From NCBI GenBank assembly GCA_963791495.1, contig CAWBST010000023.1, positions 62,001 through 126,000 of the forward strand: a DNA stretch of 64,000 nucleotides, given 5' to 3'. The notes under the pieces were generated by a model, which was not told the origin of the DNA, made no database searches, and saw nothing but the letters and a program-made list of their open reading frames with translations. This document shows positions 1-9,688 of this stretch, piece after piece. Positions within the stretch are counted from its first letter, which is position 1; every line of letters begins with the position of its first letter. Source of the stretch: JAMXLO01 sp963791495. Its GTDB lineage: Bacteria; Pseudomonadota; Alphaproteobacteria; Acetobacterales; Acetobacteraceae. The translations under genes and the position numbers were made by a program.

Positions 1-40
1 GTTCACGCGTCAGCCCGGTGCGCCGCGTCAAGATGTCCGA

Positions 41-787
41 TCAGCCGGGCTCCATGCCGTGCGCCTTGATCGATGCCGCTGCGGCCGGTGCCGTGAGGTG
101 CTTCATGAGCGCCTTGCCCTGTTCAGGCTCGCGTGCGGTGCTATGGATTCCACCAGTGAACACGGTGATCATTCCGATTTCCTCGGGCAGCGGCCCAAGA
201 TAGTCTATGCTGGGATCATGAATGAGCTCGCTGACTTGCTGAAACCCAATCTCTACTTCGCCGCTCGCAATGAGGGTGCCGATGCGTGCGCCGGACGGCA
301 CTTGCTTCAGCTTCGGTTTGACCTGTTCGGCAATGCCCATTCGTTCGACAAGGTTTATGATATGTTCGCCGCTCGGGCCAGTCGAGTATCCGATGGATTT
401 CGCGGTAAGCAGCGTCTGTTTCAGCGAGTCGCTTGATCCGATATCAGGCTTTGACGCGCCGGCGCGCACCGCGGCACCCACAGCAGACTTCATCACATCC
501 GTTCGGCTTTCAGAGACAATCTTGCCTTGCTTGATGAACGCATCTATTGACGGCCCAGAAGCGATGACAACATCGTAGACTTCACCGGCCGCAATCCGCT
601 TCTTGATATCCACGTTGCCGGCCCAGGTCGGCTTAACCTTGTTCCCCGTGCTCTTCTCGAACGAAGCAATCTCTTCCATGCATGCCTCTCTGGTCGCACC
701 GGAGGCAAGAAGCGTGACTTCAGCGGCGGCGGCCATCGAAGACATCAACAGACTGGCGCACACAGCAATTGCAGTGCACAGTTTCAT
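41..787 (-). CDS. Periplasmic substrate-binding protein, ModA-like
   Basis: A 248-residue secreted binding protein. The chosen ATG gives a clean signal peptide (MKLCTAIAVCASLLMSSMAA, cleaved near AAAAEV); an upstream in-frame ATG would add 28 residues that do not look like an export signal. The mature part begins VTLLASGATREA and has the two-lobed layout of molybdate/ModA-type periplasmic proteins (PBP type II), with a YSTGPSGEH segment near the hinge. The ligand cannot be read from sequence; proteins of this class are often orphan solute receptors. No permease or ATPase is adjacent. It lies near a DUF1330 gene and a LysR regulator, which may control it (inference). Confidence 0.8.
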   Translation of the reverse strand: MKLCTAIAVCASLLMSSMAAAAEVTLLASGATREACMEEIASFEKSTGNKVKPTWAGNVDIKKRIAAGEVYDVVIASGPSIDAFIKQGKIVSESRTDVMKSAVGAAVRAGASKPDIGSSDSLKQTLLTAKSIGYSTGPSGEHIINLVERMGIAEQVKPKLKQVPSGARIGTLIASGEVEIGFQQVSELIHDPSIDYLGPLPEEIGMITVFTGGIHSTAREPEQGKALMKHLTAPAAAASIKAHGMEPG

Positions 788-891
788 GCGTGACAAATCT
801 CCCCCGGGGCCCGAACAGTCTTTCTGATAGCGTAGCCATCGACTACTAGTTTCCCGCCGATGAGCAGTCAACCGCCACCCTGCCCTTTCGG

Positions 892-1278
892 TTATTGCGG
901 CAACCCTTCCACGGCGAAGATGCGCAATTTGCCGTATCGATCGCCAAGCTTGCGGGCCTCCTTGTAGGCTGGCGAACTGTAGGCGGCTTGAGCCTTTTCC
1001 AGGCTTTCAAATACGGAAAGGACGATGCGCGATGCCGGTGGCGTGCCAGCGAGCGCAATCGTCTTGCCCCCTGACGCGAGCCTCTTCTGACCGCTCTCGG
1101 CAAGCGCCTTATTGGCAAGCGGGACATATTCTTTGGCGTAGGCGTCAGCGTTGGTCACATCGATCTCCGAGATGACGTAGGCTGGCGAGCGGACCTGGGC
1201 GTGCAGTGCATGGATCGTGATCGCCCCCAGTCCAAAGCTACCGAACATAGCCAGTCCCAGCTTGATGTGGGCGTTCAT
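892..1278 (-). CDS. DUF1330 domain protein with N-terminal anchor
   Basis: A 128-residue protein with a hydrophobic N-terminal segment (residues about 7-27), which is a signal peptide or anchor, followed by a DUF1330 domain. The typical features are visible: AYVISEIDVTNADAYAKEY at the start and a late YKEARKLGDRYGKLRIFAVEG segment. DUF1330 has a dimeric alpha+beta barrel (ferredoxin-like) fold and no settled reaction. Most family members are about 95 residues without an export signal, so the secreted form is slightly unusual. It is divergent from the LysR gene, 88 bp away. Confidence 0.8.
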   Translation of the reverse strand: MNAHIKLGLAMFGSFGLGAITIHALHAQVRSPAYVISEIDVTNADAYAKEYVPLANKALAESGQKRLASGGKTIALAGTPPASRIVLSVFESLEKAQAAYSSPAYKEARKLGDRYGKLRIFAVEGLPQ

Positions 1279-1366
1279 TTTCGGGTTTCTCCTCAGGTCG
1301 CGTCCATGCGCCGCATCTGAACCTTGTCGATATCAGCGGTCCAATACATAATCATTCTGTTCAGCC

Positions 1367-2338
1367 ATGCCGAATTGGCATAAGAAGATGATGGACCTGA
1401 AGCACCTGCGAACATTCGTCGCCGTGTCCGAATACGGCACAGTGTCAGAGGCGGCATTGCGCCTGCACACGGCCCAGCCGGCCCTCTCGCGGCAAATCAT
1501 GGATCTTGAAAAGGAGCTGGGGATCAAGCTTTTCGATCGCGTCGGGCGCCGGCTGCGTCTCACCGGAGAGGGCGAGGCATTCCTCGGGAACTGCCGCAGG
1601 TTGCTGGGATATGCAAGCTCTCTTTCCGACTTGGCGCAGGAGCTCCAGCGTGGCGATAGCGGCGTACTGAAAGTCACCGCCTCGCCGCAGATGATCGACA
1701 ATGTGTTTTCTACATTCCTTCATCACTACGCAAAGATTTATCCCAATGTGCAGGTGCGGTTAATCGAGGGCATCGGAGACGAGGTCTTGGCGATGGTGGA
1801 ACGAGGCGAAGCCCATCTTGGCAGTGTGGCGCATGAGGCGGTTCCGACAGGCACTGAACACTTCGGAAGCCGTCTGCTCCTGCCTATTACGTTTTCGGCT
1901 GTCTATCACGCTCCGTTCAAGCCTGGACCGGGCCGCTCGATCGATATCCGCGGCCTGGCGCCATATCCATTGCTCATGTTGGATCCCAGCTTCGTGCTTC
2001 GGAAGACATTCGATGCGGCGTGCCTTCTCGCCCGCGTCCGGGCAAATGTTCTGTTCGAGAGCAGCTCTCCGCACACGCTGCTCTCATTGGCTGAATCGGG
2101 GCACGGGATTGCGGTCGTCCCGTCGAACGTACTGCTTCATCGCTACAGCTTGAAGGCGCTGCAGATCATGCATCAGCGCAAACCGCTTCAGGAGCCCCTT
2201 TCCATCTTTTGGGACAAGCGTCGTTCGCTACCGCGCTATGCGCATGATTTCTGCGAGGTGCTGGCGAGATACGTGCGAAAGGTTATACCAGGCGTGCCGC
2301 ACGCCGCTCACAGCAAGAGCGAACTGCGCCTTGGATGA
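1367..2338 (+). CDS. LysR-family transcriptional regulator
   Basis: A 323-residue LysR-type regulator. The N-terminal winged helix-turn-helix reads LKHLRTFVAVSEYGTVSEAA, followed by LHTAQPALSRQI and the wing LFDRVGRRLRLTGEGE. A LysR substrate-binding domain spans roughly residues 95-305. The true start may be one of the tandem ATGs at 1388/1391, because family members usually begin MDLKHLRTF; the ATG at 1367 lacks a clear ribosome site. It diverges from the DUF1330 gene, the usual arrangement for a LysR protein controlling its neighbour. The inducer is unknown. Confidence 0.9.
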   Translation: MPNWHKKMMDLKHLRTFVAVSEYGTVSEAALRLHTAQPALSRQIMDLEKELGIKLFDRVGRRLRLTGEGEAFLGNCRRLLGYASSLSDLAQELQRGDSGVLKVTASPQMIDNVFSTFLHHYAKIYPNVQVRLIEGIGDEVLAMVERGEAHLGSVAHEAVPTGTEHFGSRLLLPITFSAVYHAPFKPGPGRSIDIRGLAPYPLLMLDPSFVLRKTFDAACLLARVRANVLFESSSPHTLLSLAESGHGIAVVPSNVLLHRYSLKALQIMHQRKPLQEPLSIFWDKRRSLPRYAHDFCEVLARYVRKVIPGVPHAAHSKSELRLG

Positions 2339-2410
2339 GCGCGGCTGTTCGCGGCACGAGCCTGCGCCGCCACCTAATCAGCCGCAGCCGATCTGGCGGT
2401 CGTTCCATCT

Positions 2411-3181
2411 TCAGTCCGGTGCAAGAAGTTCGGGACGGAACTCGAAGTGCATCGTGTCAAAGTGCATCCACCGTCCGCCCCAGATGAAGCCGTGACGTTC
2501 AAAGACGCCAACGACTTCCGGCGGAATGCTTCTCACATACGCTGGCCCATGACCGGTGGGCCGGTGCCACAACCAGTAATCCGAAAGTGTTGGGTTGATA
2601 TCGATGGCCGCGCCCCATGCATGCATACTCGTCTGGCCGGTATCAGCGACTGACCGGCAGGCATAGGTTCCTCCCAGCGGATATAAGTATTTCTTGTCGT
2701 CGACGGGCAACTCATCCAGTTCACGCGAGATCGCAGTCAGCTGTCGATCAACGCCGTTGATCGAGGTGATGCGGAGAACATGCCCCCACGTCCTCGGCAA
2801 CCAGACCACCGGCACAAGCGCCGGCGTCACGTGCCCCGACCTGCAGTCACCATACATCTTGTCGAAGAACGCTCTGTTTCGCACACGGCCCGGATCTTGC
2901 CCCGGTGACGGCAGAAACGCCGCACCTGCCGGGTATGCCAATCGCAACTGATCGAGGATGGAGCCGTTCCTGAGTTGCTCCTCGATGCTCTTGTCAGGCT
3001 GTCCGTTCCCCACCGGCATGCGGGTTCCGTCGCGCCATATCAAATTCGAACCGTCGAAGCCCGCCAGGAAGTCGGGATAGGCACGAACCAGGTCGTCCAC
3101 CGAGGCCGCGATGCTCGCAGCCGACGTGCCGATCAACAGCGCCATCGCCGTGAAGCAACTGCTCCGTCGGCCGCCGTTCAC
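2411..3181 (-). CDS. Secreted M15-family peptidase (DD-carboxypeptidase-like)
   Basis: About 256 residues. The GTG start at 3181 overlaps the TGA of the upstream hydrolase gene (GTGA), which suggests translational coupling and gives a good signal peptide: RR in the n-region, then a hydrophobic stretch ending in SIAAS. The C-terminal half carries the zinc ligands of the M15 fold, SMHAWGAAIDIN (HxxGxxxD) and GGRWMHFDTMHFEFRPEL. M15 enzymes cleave D-Ala or D-Ala-type bonds in peptidoglycan, so a periplasmic wall-trimming role is likely. Coupling with a serine hydrolase of the penicillin-binding fold fits that context. Confidence 0.82.
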   Translation of the reverse strand: MNGGRRSSCFTAMALLIGTSAASIAASVDDLVRAYPDFLAGFDGSNLIWRDGTRMPVGNGQPDKSIEEQLRNGSILDQLRLAYPAGAAFLPSPGQDPGRVRNRAFFDKMYGDCRSGHVTPALVPVVWLPRTWGHVLRITSINGVDRQLTAISRELDELPVDDKKYLYPLGGTYACRSVADTGQTSMHAWGAAIDINPTLSDYWLWHRPTGHGPAYVRSIPPEVVGVFERHGFIWGGRWMHFDTMHFEFRPELLAPD

Positions 3182-4242
3182 GGTACCCCACCGACGATCA
3201 GGTCGCCCACGCGGCGGCGCAGTGCGTCGATCCCGGTGTCCCGGTGGCGTGTCGGATGCACGCGGTTGGTCAGCAGAGCCCAGCACACGCCACGTCGGAA
3301 ATCGATCCAGACGCCGGTGCCGGTGAAGCCGGTATGGCCGATGGTCTCTTCAGAACACGCGTTGCCGCCGGACCATCCCTCGTGACGTGCCTCCCACCCC
3401 AGGCATCGCGTCGCGGATTGTCGCGTCCGCATCTGCGCCGCCCATGGGTCGCCGTCCTGCAGCAGGCGCTCGGCGACATCGAGGACCCCATCGATCGTGC
3501 CGAACAGTCCAGCATGGCCCGCGGCGCCACCCAGCGCGAAAGCATTCTCGTCGTGCACTTCTCCGCGCATCACGCGGCCGCGCCAGGTGCAGCGTTCGGT
3601 CGCCGCGGTAACGTCCGGCTCCGGACGCCAGGACAGTTGCGGTGGCAGCTGCAGGTCGCCGAGAGTGACTCCGGTCAGCCGCTCGATGGCTATGCCCAGC
3701 AGCATGAAATTGATGTCGGAATAGACCGGAGGGCCTTCCCGCCAGACACGCTGCAGGATGAAGGCCCGCAAGGTCGCGGGCTCCAGGCCATAGGTGTAGA
3801 GCGGCTCGACTGCGGGCAGGTGGGTCTGGTGGCTGAGGCACTGGCGGAACGTCAGGCTGCGTTCTGCAGCGCCCAGCTCGTATTGCCGCAGGTCGGGAAT
3901 TGCCACGGTCAGTCTGTCGTCCAGCCCGATGCGCCCCTGCGCCACGAGATGCAGGATCGTGGGCGTGGTGAACAGGACCTTGGTCAGGGACGCCAGGTCG
4001 AACCACGTGTTGCGATGCATCGGCGCGGCAAAGGGTTCGCGCTGTGCCAGACCGAAAATCTCCACCGCACGGTCGCCCGTCGCCGTTACAACGCCCAGAG
4101 CGGCGCCGGGGATGCGAGCGGGGACCGCCACGCCGACGGAACCCGTCGCTGGGGCAAGGATTTCGGCTGCGGTCACGGCGGAGATTCTTCTGGCAGCGTT
4201 ATGGCGTCGCCTCTTATACAGGCCTCGGCGGACCGGGCCCAC
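3178..4242 (-). CDS. Serine hydrolase, beta-lactamase class C / DD-peptidase fold
   Basis: A 354-residue protein of the AmpC/EstB serine hydrolase family. The SxxK nucleophile motif is SLTK (residues 85-88), the second motif YSD lies near residue 175, and the KTG position reads HTG, as is common in esterase-type relatives. GGAAGHAGLFGT is also typical of these hydrolases. No convincing signal peptide is visible from the ATG at 4242; the first 25 residues are basic and the real start may be internal. It is the first gene of a two-gene unit with the M15 peptidase. It could act on cell-wall peptides or an ester; resistance to beta-lactams should not be assumed. Confidence 0.82.
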   Translation of the reverse strand: MGPVRRGLYKRRRHNAARRISAVTAAEILAPATGSVGVAVPARIPGAALGVVTATGDRAVEIFGLAQREPFAAPMHRNTWFDLASLTKVLFTTPTILHLVAQGRIGLDDRLTVAIPDLRQYELGAAERSLTFRQCLSHQTHLPAVEPLYTYGLEPATLRAFILQRVWREGPPVYSDINFMLLGIAIERLTGVTLGDLQLPPQLSWRPEPDVTAATERCTWRGRVMRGEVHDENAFALGGAAGHAGLFGTIDGVLDVAERLLQDGDPWAAQMRTRQSATRCLGWEARHEGWSGGNACSEETIGHTGFTGTGVWIDFRRGVCWALLTNRVHPTRHRDTGIDALRRRVGDLIVGGVP

Positions 4243-4292
4243 CAGTAAACTCAGCTCCCGGTCCCAGCTTTGGACGATCGTTTCGGGATCCT

Positions 4293-5156
4293 ATGCAGCC
4301 ACGTGTGCGCCCACAGGTCCGAACACTCTGCGCTCTGGTGCTCACCCTGAACGCCTGCGCGCCGAACGAGCCACCGGCAGCCGAGCAAGCCAGCACGGAG
4401 CCGAACAGCGGACAGCAAGTCGCCCAGTCAGGGCATTCGCCGCCCTTCGAGAGCAGGCGTTACGCGCCTTTCAGCCGCGCGGATGCGGTGGCGATCGCGG
4501 AGCAGGAATGGCGCCTGTTTGGCCAGCGCGTATATGACGGACCGCCACGCACGAACTCCGAGGCCGGGTCGAACGACGACCCCGCACGCCTTCCGGGGGC
4601 CTGGGAGCGTATCGGCGAATACTGGTGGCTCGGCCAGGACGCCAATCGCCGCGAGGCCGCGTGGACCGGGATGCACGATGAAAATGGCCAGGAAATTGCC
4701 GACGGTCGCGAGGACTACTATGCTTGGTCCGCCGCTTTCATCAGCTACGATCTGCGAACCGCAGGCGCGGGTACGCGCTTCCCTTACGCGCCTTCGCACT
4801 ACATCTACATCAATGTAGCGAAGGAGATGAAACTCGGCCGCACGTCCGGCTGGGTGGCGGTCGCCGAGCGCGTGGATGAGTATGCACCGGTGCCCGGGGA
4901 TCTCATCTGTTACTCACGCGGCAAGCGTCCGACGAGGTATGAGACGCTCCCGGCTCGGCATTTTGCCGCACATTGCGACATCGTCGTCTCTCGCGAGAAG
5001 GAACGGCTCAGCGTGATCGGCGGGAACGTCAATCATGCCGTGACGATGAAGCACGTGCCGGTGACCACGGACGGGCAGCTGGCCGATCACGGAGGTAGCG
5101 TGCTCGACACGCGCTATCCCTGGTTCGTTGTGCTGCGCATTCTTTATGATCGTTAG
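4293..5156 (+). CDS. DUF2272 lipoprotein
   Basis: A 287-residue predicted lipoprotein. The ATG at 4293 gives a short signal ending in the lipobox LNAC, so Cys would be lipidated; longer in-frame starts upstream overlap the divergent hydrolase gene and are not needed. The body matches DUF2272 proteins: YYAWSAAFISYDLRTAG, then PAPSHYIY-like and VPGDLICYSRG, then HCDIVVSRE and GGNV. The Cys/His arrangement recalls CHAP/NlpC-like cell-wall hydrolases, but this is inference. It converges with the RND permease gene, one base apart. Confidence 0.8.
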   Translation: MQPRVRPQVRTLCALVLTLNACAPNEPPAAEQASTEPNSGQQVAQSGHSPPFESRRYAPFSRADAVAIAEQEWRLFGQRVYDGPPRTNSEAGSNDDPARLPGAWERIGEYWWLGQDANRREAAWTGMHDENGQEIADGREDYYAWSAAFISYDLRTAGAGTRFPYAPSHYIYINVAKEMKLGRTSGWVAVAERVDEYAPVPGDLICYSRGKRPTRYETLPARHFAAHCDIVVSREKERLSVIGGNVNHAVTMKHVPVTTDGQLADHGGSVLDTRYPWFVVLRILYDR

Positions 5157-5157
5157 A

Positions 5158-8100
5158 TCAATCCGCTGCGGCCGATCCCATCTTCTCGGCCAGCGCCGGC
5201 ATGCGGTGACGGCGTGGCGCCAGCCAGTGCTGCAGCCGGTCGAGGTACAGATAGATCACCGGCGTGGTGTAAAGCGTCAGCAACTGGCTGAGCGCCAGGC
5301 CGCCGACCATCGCGAAGCCCAGCGGCCGGCGCAATTCGGAGCCCGCTCCCTGGCCCAGCATCAGCGGCATGCCGGTCAGCATCGCTGCCATCGTCGTCAT
5401 CAGGATCGGGCGGAAGCGCAGCAGACAGGCCTGCCGGATGGCGTTCAGCGGCGTCTCGCCATCGCGGCGTTCGGCGGTGATGGCGAAATCAACCATCATG
5501 ATGCCGTTCTTCTTCACGATGCCAATCAGCAGGATCACGCCGATCAGCGCGATCACCGATAGATCATAGCCCGCCAGCAGCAAGGTCAGCAGCGCGCCGA
5601 CGCCGGCAGAGGGCAGCGTGGAAAGGATGGTCAGCGGCAGGATGTAGCTCTCGTACAGGATGCCAAGGATGATGTACACGCTGATCAGCGCGGCGGCGAT
5701 CAGATACGGCTGGCTGGCCAGCGACGACTGGAACGCCTGCGCCGTGCCCTGGAATGAGCCGGCCACGGTGATCGGCACACCCATCTGCCGCATCGCGGCG
5801 GTCACCGAATCAACCGCCTGGCCGAGCGATGCGCCGGGCGCGAGGTTGAAGGAGATGGTCACCGCCGGGAACTGACTCTGATGGCTGATCGACAATGGCC
5901 GCACCGGCATCGTGCTCCAGTGCACGAAGCTGGAGATCGGCACCGCCTGACCGGTCGGCGACTTGACGTAGAGCTTGTCCAGCGTTGCCGGATCGCTGGC
6001 CATGTCCGGCGATACTTCCAGGATCAGATGATAGGAGTTCACCTGCGAGAAATACTGGGTGACCTGCCGCTGGCCGAACGCATCGTACAGCGTGTCGTCG
6101 ATCACCTGCGGCTGAATGCCGAACCGTGCGGCGGCATCGCGGTCGATCACCAGTGTCGCTGTGGTACCGCCATCCTGCTGATCGCTGGTGACGTCGCGTA
6201 GCATAGGCAGCGACTGCAGTTTGCCGAGGATCTTTGGTCCCCATTCGTAGAGCTCGGCCAGGTTCGCGTCCTGCAGCGTGTACTGGTACTCGGTCTTGGC
6301 CAGTCGCGCGCCGACCCGCACGTCGGGAACCGGCTGCAGGAACAGCTTCCCACCCTGCACCTGGGCAATCTTCGGCCGCAGCCTGTTGATATAATTCTGC
6401 AGCGATCCGCCGACGCGCTGATCGAGCGGCTTCAACGCGATGAACAACCGCCCGATGTTGTTCGGCTGGCCCCCAAACCCGCCACCCATCGAGGAGACAA
6501 AGCCGCCTGTGTCGGGATCATGCGCCACGATGTCGGCCAGGTGCTGCTGCACGGTCATCATCTCCTTGAAGGAGACGTCCTGTGCGGCCTCGGTGATGCC
6601 GAGCACGATGCCGTTATCCTGCGGCGGGAAGAATCCCTTGGGGATAACGATGTACAGGTAGACGCTGAGACTGACCGTCCCCAGGAACACCAGCAGCGTG
6701 ATGAAGTGGTGACGCAGCGCGATATCCAGCGTGCGCCGGTAGCCCGCGATCAGCCCGGTGAACATCGCCTCGATGATCCGGTAGACGCGTCCGTGCCGCC
6801 TAGTGTCGTGCCGCAGAAAGCGCGAGCACATCATCGGCGTCAGCGTCAGGCACACGAAGGCCGAGACCAGCACGGCGGCGGTGACCGTCACGGCGAATTC
6901 GCGGAACAGCCGTCCGACTATGCCGCCCATGAACAGCAGCGGGATGAACACCGCGACCAACGAGAAGCTGATGGAGACGATGGTGAAGCCGATTTCGCCG
7001 GCGCCCTTGATGGCCGCCTGCATCGGCTTCATGCCCTCTTCCACGTGGCGGAAGATGTTCTCCAGCATCACGATCGCGTCGTCGATGACGAAGCCGACGG
7101 CCAAGGTCAGCGCCATCAGCGACAGGTTGTCCAGGCTATAGTTCAGCAAATACATCACGCCGAACGTACAGATCAGCGCCACCGGAACCGTGGCGCTGGG
7201 GATGATCGTGGCCCAGACGTTCCGCAGGAACACGAAGATCACCATCACCACCAGGCAGACGGCCAGCATCAGCGTGAACTGCACGTCGTGCACCGAGGCG
7301 CGGATGGTCTGTGTGCGGTCCATGATGGTGGTGACGTGGATCGATGGCGGAATGGAGGCCTCCAACCGTGGCAGTGCCTCCTTGATGTGCTCCACCGTCT
7401 CGATGACGTTGGCGCCCGGCTGCTTGAAGATGATCAGCAGGATGCCGCGCTTGCCGTTCTGCCAGGCGGCGAGCAGGCGGTTCTCCGGACCGTCGATGGC
7501 GCGGCCGATATCGCGCACCCGGACCGCCGCGCCGTTGCGATAGGCCAGCACGACGTTGTTGTACTCGTTCGCCCGCGTGAGCTGGTCATTGTCGTAGATG
7601 GTGAAGGACTTATGAGCGCTGTCGATGAGGCCCTTGGGCGCGTTGACGGTGGCGCTCACCAGCAGGTTGCGCACATCTTCCAGGGTCATGCCCATGGCGG
7701 CGAGCCTGTCGGGGTCCGCCTGTATCCGCACGGCGCGCTTCTGCTGACCGCCGATCACCACCTGCGCCACGCCGGAGATCTGTGAAATCTGCTGCGACAG
7801 CACGTTCTCGGCATAGTCGTCCGTCTCGATCAGCGGCAGAGCATCGGACTGCGCCGCCAGGATCATGATAGGCGCATCGGACGGGTTCACCTTCCGATAG
7901 GTCGGCGGCCCCGGCATGATCTTCGGCAACTGTCCGCCGGCGCCCTGAATCGCCGCCTGGATGTCGCCGGCCGCGCCGTCGATGTTGCGGTCGAGATCGA
8001 ACTGCACCGTCACGCTCGTGGTGCCCAGCACGCTCACCGAAGTCAGCTGCGCGACACCGGGGATCTGCGCGATCTGGGTTTCCAGCGGCTGCGCGACCGT

Positions 8101-8283
8101 CGCCGCCATCGTCTCGGGACTGGCACCGGGAAGCTGGCCCGTCACCACAATAGTGGGAAAGTCGACGCGCGGCAGCGGTGCAACAGGCAGCAGCGGATAG
8201 GCAGCGATCCCCACCAGCACCAGGGCCGCCATCACCAATGAGGTGGCAATCGGGCGATGGATGAACGGGGTGGAGATGCTCAT
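5158..8283 (-). CDS. RND multidrug efflux permease (MdtB/MdtC type)
   Basis: A 1041-residue inner-membrane RND transporter, full length for the HAE1 family. It begins MSISTPFIHRPIATSLVMAALVL (first membrane helix), has a large periplasmic domain, the TM4 proton-relay motif VGFVIDDAIVMLENI, a second periplasmic domain after about residue 560, and a final helix block ending PVIYLYLDRLQ. It should exchange protons for drugs or other amphipathic molecules together with the adaptor encoded just upstream (27-bp gap, same strand). Only one permease is present, whereas the E. coli mdt system has two, and no TolC-type outer-membrane gene lies nearby. Confidence 0.95.
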   Translation of the reverse strand: MSISTPFIHRPIATSLVMAALVLVGIAAYPLLPVAPLPRVDFPTIVVTGQLPGASPETMAATVAQPLETQIAQIPGVAQLTSVSVLGTTSVTVQFDLDRNIDGAAGDIQAAIQGAGGQLPKIMPGPPTYRKVNPSDAPIMILAAQSDALPLIETDDYAENVLSQQISQISGVAQVVIGGQQKRAVRIQADPDRLAAMGMTLEDVRNLLVSATVNAPKGLIDSAHKSFTIYDNDQLTRANEYNNVVLAYRNGAAVRVRDIGRAIDGPENRLLAAWQNGKRGILLIIFKQPGANVIETVEHIKEALPRLEASIPPSIHVTTIMDRTQTIRASVHDVQFTLMLAVCLVVMVIFVFLRNVWATIIPSATVPVALICTFGVMYLLNYSLDNLSLMALTLAVGFVIDDAIVMLENIFRHVEEGMKPMQAAIKGAGEIGFTIVSISFSLVAVFIPLLFMGGIVGRLFREFAVTVTAAVLVSAFVCLTLTPMMCSRFLRHDTRRHGRVYRIIEAMFTGLIAGYRRTLDIALRHHFITLLVFLGTVSLSVYLYIVIPKGFFPPQDNGIVLGITEAAQDVSFKEMMTVQQHLADIVAHDPDTGGFVSSMGGGFGGQPNNIGRLFIALKPLDQRVGGSLQNYINRLRPKIAQVQGGKLFLQPVPDVRVGARLAKTEYQYTLQDANLAELYEWGPKILGKLQSLPMLRDVTSDQQDGGTTATLVIDRDAAARFGIQPQVIDDTLYDAFGQRQVTQYFSQVNSYHLILEVSPDMASDPATLDKLYVKSPTGQAVPISSFVHWSTMPVRPLSISHQSQFPAVTISFNLAPGASLGQAVDSVTAAMRQMGVPITVAGSFQGTAQAFQSSLASQPYLIAAALISVYIILGILYESYILPLTILSTLPSAGVGALLTLLLAGYDLSVIALIGVILLIGIVKKNGIMMVDFAITAERRDGETPLNAIRQACLLRFRPILMTTMAAMLTGMPLMLGQGAGSELRRPLGFAMVGGLALSQLLTLYTTPVIYLYLDRLQHWLAPRRHRMPALAEKMGSAAAD

Positions 8284-8310
8284 GCTTCGTTCAATGCCCC
8301 CGCTGTCCGA

Positions 8311-9471
8311 TCAGCCGCCGGCCGATGCCGTCGTCGCGGCGACCAGCGTGCCGTCCTGCAGGCGCGACTGTCCGTCCAGCACGATTGCCTGTCCCGCATC
8401 CAGGCCCTTGGTGATCACCATGACCGGACCACGATCCTCCGCCACCACGAGCTGCCGATGCACGGTCGAATCAGGCTTCACGACATAGACGTAAAGGCTG
8501 TCCTGCCCGTGCTGCACCGCCTGCGCCGGCACGGCCACCACCTGCTTCTCGGTGCGCAGCAGCAGTCGCGCCTCGACGAACTGGCCGGGCCACAGCCGGT
8601 TCTGCTCATTGGCGAAGGTGGCCTTCAGGCGAATGGTGCCCGTCGATGTGTCGATGGCGTTGTCCGGGGTCAGCAGCGTTCCCTGTGCCAGCTCGCGATT
8701 GTCCTCGCCCGACCAGGCGGTGACTGTCACCGGCCCTTTCGGCATTTCATCGACGATCGGCGGCAGGCTGCGCTGTGGCAGCGTGAACACCACCGCGATC
8801 GGGTGCACCTGAGTGATCGTCATGATCCCGCCGCTGTCGGATGCATGCACGAGGTTGCCGGCATCGACCTGGCGCAGTCCGAGCCGCCCATCGAACGGCG
8901 CAGTGATGTAGCAGTAGCTGAGATTGAGCTGCGCCGCCTCGATCGTCGCCTCGTCGCCCTTCAGTCCCGCCGTGAGCTGATCGACCTGCATCCGCTGCGT
9001 GTCGACCTGCTGACGCGAGGCGAAACTCTGGCTCGCCAGCGACGAATAGCGCTGCAGATCGAGCTTCGCGTTGGCAAGCATCACCTCGTCCTGCGCCTTC
9101 TTGGCGTTGGCCTGATCGAGCGAGGCCTGATACGGGCGAGGATCGATGACCGCGAGCAGCGTGCCCTGCTTGACCACCTGCCCCTCGGCCACCGGCACCT
9201 GCATGAGTGTGCCATCGACCCGGGCGCGCACGGTCACCGTATTGAGCGCCTGCACCGTGCCGATGCCGCGCAACCAGACAGGGACATCCTGGCGTTCCGC
9301 GTTGGCGACGCTGACCGGCACTGCGGCTGCCGCGCGAGGTGCCTGTGCCTGCTGCGCCGTGGACCGCTCGGTCAGCCCGAAGGCGAGCAGCGCGCCGCCC
9401 GCCAGTAGGATCGCAATTGCGATCGCCAGCTTCAGACCCTTCCGCTGGGGGCCATTCTCCGCGTCAGCCAT
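8311..9471 (-). CDS. RND efflux periplasmic adaptor (MdtA-like)
   Basis: A 386-residue membrane-fusion protein. It has a short N-terminal anchor (LKLAIAIAILLAGGALLAFGL), a biotinyl-lipoyl-like half (ALNTVTVRARVDGTLMQVPV), a coiled-coil hairpin (about residues 115-180) and a second lipoyl half containing CYITAPFDGRLGLRQVDAGN. A beta-barrel and membrane-proximal domain follow. It bridges the RND permease encoded downstream to an outer-membrane channel that must be encoded elsewhere. It is probably co-transcribed as adaptor then permease. No local regulator is adjacent. Confidence 0.93.
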   Translation of the reverse strand: MADAENGPQRKGLKLAIAIAILLAGGALLAFGLTERSTAQQAQAPRAAAAVPVSVANAERQDVPVWLRGIGTVQALNTVTVRARVDGTLMQVPVAEGQVVKQGTLLAVIDPRPYQASLDQANAKKAQDEVMLANAKLDLQRYSSLASQSFASRQQVDTQRMQVDQLTAGLKGDEATIEAAQLNLSYCYITAPFDGRLGLRQVDAGNLVHASDSGGIMTITQVHPIAVVFTLPQRSLPPIVDEMPKGPVTVTAWSGEDNRELAQGTLLTPDNAIDTSTGTIRLKATFANEQNRLWPGQFVEARLLLRTEKQVVAVPAQAVQHGQDSLYVYVVKPDSTVHRQLVVAEDRGPVMVITKGLDAGQAIVLDGQSRLQDGTLVAATTASAGG

Positions 9472-9688
9472 GATCCGAATTCTGCCCCTCCGCCGTCACC
9501 CAGACCAGCGCCGCCATGCTGCGCCGCACAATACCACGCCAAGCCTTCCCTGTGCCTTCCCGGACATGACGTCGGGGTCATGTCAGTCGAGCATTGTCGG
9601 CGAAACGGCGGCCGACCGCCAGCGTGAAAATCAGCGTAACGGCCGCATGATCAAGGTGCGGATACAAGCCGATACAAAATGGCCAGGA

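Noticed and set aside
6520..7785. A 421-residue open frame antisense to the RND permease
   Set aside because: It is rich in His, Gln and Asp from complementing transporter codons and has no plausible start site or domain.
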